Source of the DNA: Mycolicibacter terrae
Lineage (GTDB): Bacteria; Actinomycetota; Actinomycetes; Mycobacteriales; Mycobacteriaceae
Reading direction: 5' to 3'
Length of the DNA: 64,000 nucleotides
Assembly: GCF_010727125.1 (NCBI RefSeq)
Contig: NZ_AP022564.1
Coordinates: forward strand, 2,542,001 to 2,606,000
Under the pieces are notes generated by a model. That model searched no databases, had not been told where the DNA came from, and saw only the letters and a list, made by a program, of their open reading frames with translations. The translations under genes were made by a program, and so were the position numbers. Every line of letters begins with the position of its first letter. Position 1 is the stretch's first letter. Shown piece by piece: positions 49,979-57,844 of the stretch.

Positions 49979-50028
49979 AATGTCACTCTAGTGGTACTTG
50001 TGTGACATTGTTGGTGAATCCATGTCAC
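49978..50028. promoter_or_regulatory. fic-hsdR promoter with inverted repeat
   Basis: CAATGTCAC (49978-49986) and GTGACATTG (50002-50010) form a perfect 9-bp inverted repeat separated by 15 nt. A third half site ATGTCAC lies at 50022-50028. A minus-strand TAGAGT (49985-49990) fits TANNNT and would place the transcript start at or next to the GTG at 49978, giving a leaderless mRNA. The arrangement looks like a repressor-controlled promoter. Confidence 0.62.
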
Positions 50029-50057
50029 TTTTGAACATCGCGTTCAGGCCTACGTGT

Positions 50058-51281
50058 TCACGTGGCCGCACCCGCTCTGTACTGCGCAAACATCCGCTCA
50101 AACGCTTCCTCCCCGACCACCGGAATCCCGTAGGCGCGCGCCCTGGCCGCCTTGCCGCTCAGCGAATCGGGGTCAGCGGCGACCACCAGACGAGTGGACT
50201 TGGTGACCCCGCCGCTCGTTAAGCCGGCAGCGACGATTGCCGCGATCCATTCGTCGCGACTGCGCCTCATATCCCCGGTGAACACCACCCGATCTCCGGC
50301 CCTGAGGGCAAACCTGGACTGCTTCGCTTCAGCGGAGTTGGCCGCCGCCCATTCCAGAGCTTCGGCGACGTCATGGGCAGTGAGGCCGACAGCAGCCGCA
50401 ACACACGTGAGATCGTCGCGCTCAGCCGCGGTGACGACCCCGTCGGCCAGCGCTTCCCGGGCGATGCTGCGCAGGTAATCGCGGTGCAGCCGTTCCAGGG
50501 TGCCTCGACTGAGGCCCGCGGCAGCGGCGGTATCGACGAGCTGTCTGGCCTCGGTGCGGGAGACCTCCCGGTCCAACAAGGCGCTTTCCAGGACAAGCAG
50601 GTAGGCAGCTTCGTCTTCCGGAACTCCGGGAATCCAGGAGGCTTGCAGTACCGTGCGCAACCACTCCTGCGAATCCGTACTGGCCTGACCACGCAGGACA
50701 GCGGCAACGTGCCTTGTCGGCGCCGACGGCGCTGGCCATGCGTAGGCGGCGCAGCGCTTGATGTCGTCGTGCCAGTCGACGGTGTCACAACAGGAAGCCA
50801 TCAGCCGAGCCATCAGCTGCGCAGTGGCGCGCGCATCGCAGAGCGCCGAATGCGCATCGGGCAGCGCGATTCCGAACGCCTCACAGCAGTGGGCGAGCTT
50901 GGCGGCGCCGAGGACCCGACCGGCCCATTTCATCGAGCACAGGGCTGCCGGGCGGTCGACGATGGCGTAGTTGGCCCGTTGCAGTTCGCACAGCAGGAAA
51001 CGCATGTCGAAGGTGGCATTGTGCGCAACGACCGTGCGACCGCTGAGCATGTCGAGGACGTGACCGCTGATGTCACCGAATTCGGGCGCGTCCAGTAGAT
51101 CGCCGGCGGTGATCCCGTGAATGTGCGGGGCACCTAGGTCGCGGCGCGGGTTGATCAAGGTTGTCCACTCGTCTTCGATCGCACCCTGGTCGTCGGTGAG
51201 CACAATCCCGACCTCCACAACACGGTCGGCGCGCTCCGGCACGAACCCTGTTGTCTCGAAATCAATTACCGCGAAGGCCAT
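50058..51281 (-). CDS. DEDDh exonuclease with C-terminal BRCT domain
   Basis: The 407-residue protein has a DnaQ-like 3'-5' exonuclease domain: FAVIDFETTG (D7, E9), VVAHNATFDMRFL and the H/D pair in DAHSALCDARATA. A helical, TerB-like middle (about 225-320) precedes a BRCT domain (about 325-402, RVVFTGDMRRSRDEWIAAI). BRCT domains bind phospho- or DNA-end ligands. Its ATG overlaps the hsdS stop (TGATG), so it is translated with the modification genes. A role in trimming or repair of cut DNA is plausible but unproven. Confidence 0.88.
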   Translation of the reverse strand: MAFAVIDFETTGFVPERADRVVEVGIVLTDDQGAIEDEWTTLINPRRDLGAPHIHGITAGDLLDAPEFGDISGHVLDMLSGRTVVAHNATFDMRFLLCELQRANYAIVDRPAALCSMKWAGRVLGAAKLAHCCEAFGIALPDAHSALCDARATAQLMARLMASCCDTVDWHDDIKRCAAYAWPAPSAPTRHVAAVLRGQASTDSQEWLRTVLQASWIPGVPEDEAAYLLVLESALLDREVSRTEARQLVDTAAAAGLSRGTLERLHRDYLRSIAREALADGVVTAAERDDLTCVAAAVGLTAHDVAEALEWAAANSAEAKQSRFALRAGDRVVFTGDMRRSRDEWIAAIVAAGLTSGGVTKSTRLVVAADPDSLSGKAARARAYGIPVVGEEAFERMFAQYRAGAAT

Positions 51282-52462
51282 CAGAGTTCCCCCCGGAAGG
51301 CGCGGGATTGGAGGGAGCCGAAGAGGGCGTCGAGTGCATAAAGAGCCGATGACTGATCTCCTCGCACGGCTGCAATTCGCGAAGAAATGGCCACGAAATG
51401 CCGCTGCTCTGCGAGGCTCGGCGCCGAAACCGGTAGGCTTTTAACAATTGTGGCATTTAGATTTGGAAGCGTCGAACCAAGCGCAACACGCTTTAACATT
51501 GCCTTGACACGGGGATGCGACAGTGCTGCGTGCAGATACCCACCCACGGAGCGATCCGGACGCGGCCGAAGGATCAAAGACCCCGTGCCACAGAGGTATC
51601 CCTCATGTTCGGGCGCAACGACTGCACAGCGCCCCATCTCTCCTCGCCTGCCCATAATCACGTCACCAGCATGAAGCCGATAATCACTCAGCGATCCTGC
51701 CTTGTCAGGAGTGACAGAAAAGGCCGGGTCTGCGCGTATAACTCCGCCCACAATATGCATGGGGTTGACCAAGGGGACTCCAGATTCCACATAGTCTTCC
51801 CGGTGAAGCAGCGAACCGAAAGGGCCGATCTGGATATCGGCGATATCACCGAGCAGCGATGAACCTCCGCCGACCGGGTCGCCAAACAGGTCAGTAAAGA
51901 TGGCCTCCGCAAGGCGCTCGAACTCAGCAAGCACCTGTCGCTGACTGGCACGGAGCGCATCGGCCTGATCGAGAATCGCGGCGATGCGACGCTGCTCATC
52001 AAGACAGCAAAGCGGCACAGACCACTCAGAGAGCGCCGCCCTACCCAGATGATGAATACCGACACCCCTTGAACCGCGCGCGAAGGCGCCTGTGGCTGCT
52101 TCGTACCGGAAAAAATGAAGAAGGTATCGAGGATCAATCTCGGGTCCAGGCCTTACTCGAAGAAGCGTGTTCTGATAGGCACAATCCTCGATCTCACCCT
52201 GCCAGAGAGCCGGCTTTCCAACTTCCAGCGGCGAACCCGAAGCTTCATTGAGCAGCAGGTCACCCAGCTCAAGACGAAAAACCGCCATCTCAGCATCAGT
52301 GAAGTTCATTCGCTTCACATCGTCTAAAAGCAGGCCATTCCAACCAACGTTCGCAGCACGCAAGTAATTGCGCATTGATGGGCCTGTATGGTTTTGCGGA
52401 GACCGCTGACGACCAAGGTTCACGTCAGCAACTGACGAGAGCGAAACCGTCTCCATCTTCAC
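51281..52462 (-). CDS. hsdS: Type I restriction specificity subunit (HsdS)
   Basis: The 393-residue protein has two target-recognition domains, each followed by a conserved helical spacer. The first half ends in DEQRRIAAILDQADALRASQRQVLAEFERL and the second in LAEQRHFVAISSRIAAV. It sets the two-part DNA target of HsdM and HsdR. Its DNA, mainly about 51,400-52,400, is less GC-rich than its neighbours, as expected for exchanged recognition domains. It overlaps hsdM by 4 nt (GTGA) and the exonuclease gene by 1 nt. The target sequence cannot be predicted here. Confidence 0.93.
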   Translation of the reverse strand: MKMETVSLSSVADVNLGRQRSPQNHTGPSMRNYLRAANVGWNGLLLDDVKRMNFTDAEMAVFRLELGDLLLNEASGSPLEVGKPALWQGEIEDCAYQNTLLRVRPGPEIDPRYLLHFFRYEAATGAFARGSRGVGIHHLGRAALSEWSVPLCCLDEQRRIAAILDQADALRASQRQVLAEFERLAEAIFTDLFGDPVGGGSSLLGDIADIQIGPFGSLLHREDYVESGVPLVNPMHIVGGVIRADPAFSVTPDKAGSLSDYRLHAGDVIMGRRGEMGRCAVVAPEHEGYLCGTGSLILRPRPDRSVGGYLHAALSHPRVKAMLKRVALGSTLPNLNATIVKSLPVSAPSLAEQRHFVAISSRIAAVRGDQSSALYALDALFGSLQSRAFRGEL

Positions 52463-53916
52463 GACAGCATCGCCTTCAACTCCGCCAACCCCGCAGCGAT
52501 CTCGCCCTCCAGCTTCTCGATCTCGGCGATGATCTCCAGCGGCGGCCGGTGCTCGACCTCGTCGTGCACGATCTCCTTGTACCGATTAAGCGACAGGTCG
52601 TAGCCCTGGGCCACGATGTCGTCCTTGGGCACGCAGAATGACTGTGCGGTGCGGGCTCGCTCACGTTCGGAACCGTCTCGTACGGCCCACCGCGCCACCA
52701 CATCCGGCAGGTCGTTTGCCTCCACCGGGTTGCGCTTGTCGTCCAACGAGAACCCGTCGGCCTGCACGTCGTAGAACCATACGTTGTCAGTACCGCCAGA
52801 ATTGGTCTTGGTGAACAGCAGGATCGCCGTCGACACTCCCGCGTACGGCTTGAACACCCCTGACGGCAGTTTCACCACCCCGTCGAGTTTCTGCTCCTCC
52901 ACCAGCACCCGGCGAAGTTCCTTGTGTGCCTTGGATGATCCGAATAGCACACCGTCCGGAACGATCACGGCCGCCCGCCCACCTGGCTTCAGGAGTTTCA
53001 AAAACAGTGCCAAGAACAGCAGCTCGGTCTTCTTGGTCTTGACCATTCGCTGCAGATCTTTCGAGGTCGACTCGTAGTCCAGCGAACCGGCAAACGGCGG
53101 GTTGGCGAGGATCAGCGTGTATTTCTCGGCATCCTCGCTGGCGCCCTCGGATAGTGAGTCGCGGTAACGGATGTCCGGTGATTCCACTCCGTGCAGCAAC
53201 ATGTTCATGCTACCGATGCGCAGCATGGTGGCGTCGAAGTCGTATCCGTGGAACATGCTGGCGTGGAAGTGCTGCCGCTGCTCGGCATTCGTCAGTACGC
53301 CGGGGTGCTGATCGCGGACGTACTCGGAGGCAGCCACCAGGAATCCGGCTGTGCCACAGGCCGGGTCGCAGATCTCGTCGCCCGGCCGCGGAGCCATCAT
53401 CGCGACCATCGCCTTGATGATGTGCCGTGGCGTACGGAACTGCCCGTTGACACCGGCAGCGGCGATCTTGGACAGCAGATATTCGTACAGGTCGCCGTTG
53501 GTGTCGCGGTCATCCATCGGTATGTCGTCGAGCAGGTCCACCACTCGCGACAGCAACTGCGGAGTGGGAATGGTGAACCGAGCGTCGCGCATGTGTTCCG
53601 AGTACGTCGATCCGTCGCCGCCGAGGCCGCGCAAGAACGGGAAGACCCCGTCGGCGACGATCTTGTGCATCAGCGTCGGGTCTTCATGCTTGAGCTTGGA
53701 CCAGCGCAGATGTTGCTGGCCCGCCCCGAACAGCATGCCGTCGCTGGTACCGGTGATGCGAGCCTTCTTCTCGGCGAGCGTGTTCAGGTCATCCAGCCGG
53801 CGGATGAACAGCAGATAGGTGATCTGCTCGATGACCTCCAGCGGGTTGGAGATGCCTCCCGACCAAAACGCATCCCAGACCCGGTCGATCTTGCCCTTGA
53901 GCTCACCGGTTATCAC
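52459..53916 (-). CDS. hsdM: Type I restriction modification methylase (HsdM)
   Basis: The 485-residue N6-adenine methyltransferase has an N-terminal HsdM helical domain (ELKGKIDRVWDAFWSGG). The SAM motif DPACGTAGFL lies at about 184-193 and the catalytic NPPF at 272-275 (LANPPFAGSLD). It methylates the target chosen by HsdS. The GTG at 53916 starts the operon; an AT-rich minus-strand element (TATATA region near 53965-53975) may be its promoter. A longer frame upstream would lack family similarity. Confidence 0.93.
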   Translation of the reverse strand: MITGELKGKIDRVWDAFWSGGISNPLEVIEQITYLLFIRRLDDLNTLAEKKARITGTSDGMLFGAGQQHLRWSKLKHEDPTLMHKIVADGVFPFLRGLGGDGSTYSEHMRDARFTIPTPQLLSRVVDLLDDIPMDDRDTNGDLYEYLLSKIAAAGVNGQFRTPRHIIKAMVAMMAPRPGDEICDPACGTAGFLVAASEYVRDQHPGVLTNAEQRQHFHASMFHGYDFDATMLRIGSMNMLLHGVESPDIRYRDSLSEGASEDAEKYTLILANPPFAGSLDYESTSKDLQRMVKTKKTELLFLALFLKLLKPGGRAAVIVPDGVLFGSSKAHKELRRVLVEEQKLDGVVKLPSGVFKPYAGVSTAILLFTKTNSGGTDNVWFYDVQADGFSLDDKRNPVEANDLPDVVARWAVRDGSERERARTAQSFCVPKDDIVAQGYDLSLNRYKEIVHDEVEHRPPLEIIAEIEKLEGEIAAGLAELKAMLS

Positions 53917-54113
53917 TGCTGCACCCACCTGTCTGCGGCCGTCGGAGGTTGAACAGAACTGTATATAGGGCATTACCGACAGGACCGGAACCGGTGACAT
54001 CCACGCCGGCGGGCGCGCCGCAGTTCCGGCCGCCTTCATCCACAGTTGTCCGGTTCATCCACAGGCAGCCCTCGAGCCCTCATATTCGCACAAACGTTCG
54101 ATACGTTGGAGGG
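53917..54113. other. Divergent spacer between hsdM and REP13E12-type gene
   Basis: Holds an AT-rich patch (about 53965-53975), two direct 11-bp repeats TTCATCCACAG (54035-54045 and 54054-54064, 19-bp period), and the inverted repeat AACGT-N5-ACGTT (54093-54107) just before the HNH gene start. The TCATCCACA cores differ by one base from the classical DnaA box. Likely promoter and operator elements of the two divergent units. Confidence 0.5.
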
Positions 54114-55502
54114 GTGTCCGAACCCGATCAGGTCCTTCCTCCCGCCGCGGCGGCCCGTGCGGCCATCCGCGCGGACCTGGCGCTGATCGACGACGCCCAA
54201 GCCCGGCTCCGCTGCACTGACACCGACATCGTCGGCAACGCGTTTCGCGTCGAAGTCGCCGAACACCTCGAACTCCAGCACCGGGTCAATCGCGGCCTGT
54301 CCTACCGCATCTTCGGCGAGATCGCCGACCCCGCCGACGGTCCCGAGGACCCGCGACTGCCTGCCGATACCAAGATCACAGACCTGCTGTGGTCGCGCTT
54401 GCGTATCACCCGCGCGGAAGTCCGGCGCCGGCTCCGCATCGCCGCCCGTATCCGACCGCGGCGCAACCTGACCGGGCCGCCGGCTCCGCCTGAGCTTCCC
54501 GAAGTCGCCGCCGCTGTCGAGGACGGCCAGATCGGTGAAGATCACATCAAAGCGGTCACCAAAGCCCTAGACGAACTGCCCGCGAAAGTCGCACCGGCCG
54601 ATCGTGAAGCCGCCGAACGGACCCTGGTACGCCACGCCGCCGAGCAGGACGCCGTCTTCGTGACCGCAATCGGGCACGCCATCGCAGATCACCTCAACCC
54701 CGATGGCAACTTCACCGACGAAGACCGGGCACGGCGGCGCAACCTGGTCCTGGGCCGTCAAGGCCCCGATGGGATGAGCCGACTGTCCGGCTGCATCGAT
54801 CCCGAAACCCGCGCCTACCTCGAAGCAGCCGTCGCTGCGGTTCGCCCCGGCCACCGCCAGCCCGAGAGCACCCAAGTACGCGATTCCAGGTCATCGGGAC
54901 AACGAGACCACGACGCACTGAAGCTGGCCCTGCGCCACGGCATCGAATCCGGTGCCATGGGCACCCACCGCGGCGTTCCGGTAACCGTCGTGGTCACCAC
55001 CAAACTCGCCGACCTCGACCAGGCGGCCCGCGCCATGGCCGACCCGGACGTCCCGATGCCGACTGCGGCGCGCACTGGTGGCGGCAGCCGCCTTCCGATG
55101 CGTGATCTGATCCGGATGGCGGCCAACTCAATCCACTACCTCGCGGTGTTCGACAACCACTCCGAGCGGCCGCTGTATCTGGGCCGCAGCAAGCGGATCG
55201 CCACCCTGGATCACCGGATCATCTGCCACGCCCGCGACCGCGGTTGCACCAGACCGAACTGTCCGGCACCCGGCTACCACTGCGAAGTTCACCATTCGAC
55301 CGATTGGGCGCGCGACGGCCGCACCAATGCCGACGAGCTCTACTTCGCCTGCGGAGGCGACCACGGCGGTGCCACCCGTGGCGACCTACAAACTCACGTC
55401 ACCGAGCAAGGGCGCCTGGCCTGGACCGACGGCACCAGCCCGCCGCGGATCAACCATCTCCAACATCCGGACGAACTCCTCGACGACGATGAGGACCCAT
55501 AG
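54114..55502 (+). CDS. REP13E12-family protein with HNH endonuclease domain
   Basis: The 462-residue protein has the DUF222 N-terminal region (ELQHRVNRGLSYRI, VRRRLRIAARI). A C-terminal HNH module at about 385-430 has CTRPNCPAPGYHCEVHH and CGGDHGGATRGD, giving Cys/His zinc and catalytic ligands. Such 13E12 genes are repeated many times in mycobacterial genomes, and in M. tuberculosis one kind hosts the phiRv1 attachment site. Function is unsettled. A GGAGGG stretch directly abuts the GTG start. It borders the restriction island. Confidence 0.92.
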   Translation: MSEPDQVLPPAAAARAAIRADLALIDDAQARLRCTDTDIVGNAFRVEVAEHLELQHRVNRGLSYRIFGEIADPADGPEDPRLPADTKITDLLWSRLRITRAEVRRRLRIAARIRPRRNLTGPPAPPELPEVAAAVEDGQIGEDHIKAVTKALDELPAKVAPADREAAERTLVRHAAEQDAVFVTAIGHAIADHLNPDGNFTDEDRARRRNLVLGRQGPDGMSRLSGCIDPETRAYLEAAVAAVRPGHRQPESTQVRDSRSSGQRDHDALKLALRHGIESGAMGTHRGVPVTVVVTTKLADLDQAARAMADPDVPMPTAARTGGGSRLPMRDLIRMAANSIHYLAVFDNHSERPLYLGRSKRIATLDHRIICHARDRGCTRPNCPAPGYHCEVHHSTDWARDGRTNADELYFACGGDHGGATRGDLQTHVTEQGRLAWTDGTSPPRINHLQHPDELLDDDEDP

Positions 55503-55550
55503 GCCGTGGGCGGTGAGGTATCCAAGCCCGGACCGCGAGAAGATGGCACC

Positions 55551-56261
55551 GTGACCACCTACAACGAGATCCGCAACAATGCGCCGCTGTGGCCGGGGGT
55601 GATGGACCGCTCGCTGCTGGGCAATCGGCAACTTCAAGCCGCGCTGTATCTGGCCGACGCGGCCAAACGGGGGAAGTGGCGCAAGGTGGTCCGCGAACTC
55701 GACCGCGGCGACCACGTCGTCGACGTCAAAGCCTGGCGGCCCGGCGGCAAGACCTGGTTGACCGTGCTGCACCAGGCCGGCTGGCACGGGGCGCCCCCGG
55801 ACGTCGCGTCGTGGCTGATCGAGCGGGGTGCGCTGCGCAGCCAGCCCGACGCCGCAGGCCGCACTGCCTACGACATCGCCGTCGAGCACCAGCGGCCCGC
55901 CGAGTTGTTGGGCGTGCTCAAGCCCCCGGCACCGTCGCTGGACCGCGACCGGATCGCCGCGCTCAACGCACAACTCGCCGGAATCATCGATGACTTGATC
56001 CAGCAGCTGTTCCGCGGTGTCGACCTGCGCCAGATGTTCCGCTATCCGCCGGTCGACGTGCTGCACGAGCTGCCGGGAAAACAACTGTGGTTTCCGATTC
56101 CCTATCTCTGGGGGGGCTTCCGGGTGGGCCTGCAAGACGACGACGTCGAACTGTTCGGCGGGTACCGCGAACTCGACCCGGTCGGCGACGTGCACGTCGC
56201 CACGGTGGGCTATCTCATCACTCCCGACGGACCTTCGCAGGTGTACGAGGGCTACGAATGA
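55551..56261 (+). CDS. Ankyrin-repeat-containing hypothetical protein
   Basis: The 236-residue protein has one or two ankyrin-like repeats in its first half (GKTWLTVLHQAGWHG, PDVASWLIERGALRSQPDAAGRTAYDIAVEHQ). A compact C-terminal part carries YPPVDVLHELPGKQLWFPIPY. There is no signal peptide or membrane segment. Ankyrin repeats bind proteins; the partner is unknown. The GTG at 55551 is chosen because homology-like content begins there. Its 3' end overlaps the convergent acyl-CoA-ligase gene by 10 nt. Confidence 0.72.
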   Translation: MTTYNEIRNNAPLWPGVMDRSLLGNRQLQAALYLADAAKRGKWRKVVRELDRGDHVVDVKAWRPGGKTWLTVLHQAGWHGAPPDVASWLIERGALRSQPDAAGRTAYDIAVEHQRPAELLGVLKPPAPSLDRDRIAALNAQLAGIIDDLIQQLFRGVDLRQMFRYPPVDVLHELPGKQLWFPIPYLWGGFRVGLQDDDVELFGGYRELDPVGDVHVATVGYLITPDGPSQVYEGYE

Positions 56262-57844
56262 TCGGGAGCGCCGGAACTGTCGCGGACCTGCTGCCGCAGC
56301 TGCCCTTTGGCGATCTTGCCGCCGGAGGACCGCGGCAGCTCATCGACGACGACGAGTCCTTCGGGCCACAGCTCCTTGGACACCCCGAGCGTCAGTAGAT
56401 GCTCGAGGAGTTCGGGCAACTCCAGGGCGCCGGCGCCGACGAGTTCGGCATCGCCGAGCTCGACGAAGACACAGACCTTCTCGCCGAACACCTCGTCGGG
56501 CATCGCTACCGCGGCGGCGACCGCGACCCTCGGGTGGGTCATGACGGCATCCTCGACCTGCGCGGCGCTGATATTCTTGCCGCCCCGCAGGATGAAGTCC
56601 GACGTCCGGCCGGTGACGCTCAGATAGCCGTCAGCGTCGATCTCGCAGATGTCCCCCATGCGCATCCAGCCGTCGGCGGTGAACAGCTTGTCGTGATCGA
56701 CCCCGCCCAGATAACCCAGGCTGGTCGCCGGCCCCCGGCAGGCGGGCTGGCCCCGGCCGGTGTCGGTCACATCGGTGTCGCCGTCCTCACCCCCGAAGAG
56801 CCGGACCGCCATCTCCGGCACGACCCGCCCCCCGGTGCGCAACCGCCGCTCCAGCGGGTCGTCGAGAGTGGTTGCGCTGAGCAGTCCGGTCTCGTTGGAG
56901 CCGTAGAACTGCAAGATTTTCGCCCCGGTGAGCGCCTCGAACTCCGCGGCCGGCCGGTAGGGCAATGCCTCACCACCGGTGAAAACCACCCGCAGCGAGC
57001 TCAGGTCGAATTCTCGACTGGCAGGGTCGGCCATCATCATCGTCAATTGTGTGCTGACGCAGCATAATACGTTGACCCGGTGTTGTGCTATCGCAGCGCA
57101 GGTCGCCGCCGCGGTGAAGCGGTCCAACAGGATCGCCGTGGTGCCGAGGTGGATCGGTGTGGTGTGGCTGGTCCAGAGCCCGAAGCCGAACGGGGTCGGG
57201 ATGATCGGCAGAAAGACATCGTCCGCACTCAATTGGCCGTTGGCGACGGCCAGTTGGTGAAAGTAATGCCAGCGGTTCTGGGTGTGGACGACACACTTGG
57301 GTAACCCGGTGGTGCCGGAGGTGGAGTTGATCAGGAAAATGTCGTCCGGACCGAGTTGCGGTCCCGGCGGCGCGATTTCGGTGGCCGAGTTCAGCTCGTC
57401 GATGCCCAGCGTCTCGATCTCGAGACCGTCCGCGAGCGGCTGACGCTGCTTGTCGGTGATCAGCAGTTTGGCCCGCGCGGCGGCCAGGATCGCGGTCACC
57501 TCTCGGGTTCCGGCGCGCGCACCGATGCCGACCACCACCGCGCCGCACCGCTCGATCGCAACGAACAGCACGTGGATGGCGACGGAATCACCGTGCCACA
57601 CCGCGATCCGGTCAGCCGGCACTACCCCCGCACCGGCGAGCCGTGCCGCCAGGGCATCTGCCGCGGCGTCGAATTCCCGCCAGGTCAGTCCGGCGCCGAG
57701 GTAGTCGACATAGGCGGCACGGTCGGAGAAGCGTTGCGCGTTGCGACGAACCGCGTCCGACAGCGTGGTCTGCGACCACCAGCCGGCGTCATGATAACGC
57801 GCCACTTCGGCCGCGCTGAACGCCGGCGAATCCCATTCAGGCAT
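56252..57844 (-). CDS. AMP-dependent acyl-CoA synthetase/ligase, copy A
   Basis: The 530-residue ANL-superfamily enzyme has the AMP/ATP loop NSTSGTTGLPKCVVHT, QFYGSNETG, GRTSDFILRGGKN with the hinge, and a C-terminal SSGGKIAKG with catalytic Lys. It activates a carboxylate as acyl-AMP and then transfers it, probably to CoA. The substrate is unknown. It overlaps the upstream ligase gene by 8 nt and belongs to an operon with it and an SDR. Two ligases from one operon may handle related acids or sequential steps. Confidence 0.88.
   Translation of the reverse strand: MPEWDSPAFSAAEVARYHDAGWWSQTTLSDAVRRNAQRFSDRAAYVDYLGAGLTWREFDAAADALAARLAGAGVVPADRIAVWHGDSVAIHVLFVAIERCGAVVVGIGARAGTREVTAILAAARAKLLITDKQRQPLADGLEIETLGIDELNSATEIAPPGPQLGPDDIFLINSTSGTTGLPKCVVHTQNRWHYFHQLAVANGQLSADDVFLPIIPTPFGFGLWTSHTTPIHLGTTAILLDRFTAAATCAAIAQHRVNVLCCVSTQLTMMMADPASREFDLSSLRVVFTGGEALPYRPAAEFEALTGAKILQFYGSNETGLLSATTLDDPLERRLRTGGRVVPEMAVRLFGGEDGDTDVTDTGRGQPACRGPATSLGYLGGVDHDKLFTADGWMRMGDICEIDADGYLSVTGRTSDFILRGGKNISAAQVEDAVMTHPRVAVAAAVAMPDEVFGEKVCVFVELGDAELVGAGALELPELLEHLLTLGVSKELWPEGLVVVDELPRSSGGKIAKGQLRQQVRDSSGAPDHS

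Noticed and set aside
54035..54064. DnaA-box-like repeats as a replication origin
   Set aside because: Only two imperfect boxes, and no dnaA, dnaN or AT-rich unwinding element nearby.
45348..55502. Prophage or integrative element
   Set aside because: No integrase, excisionase, structural phage genes or attachment-site duplication were seen.
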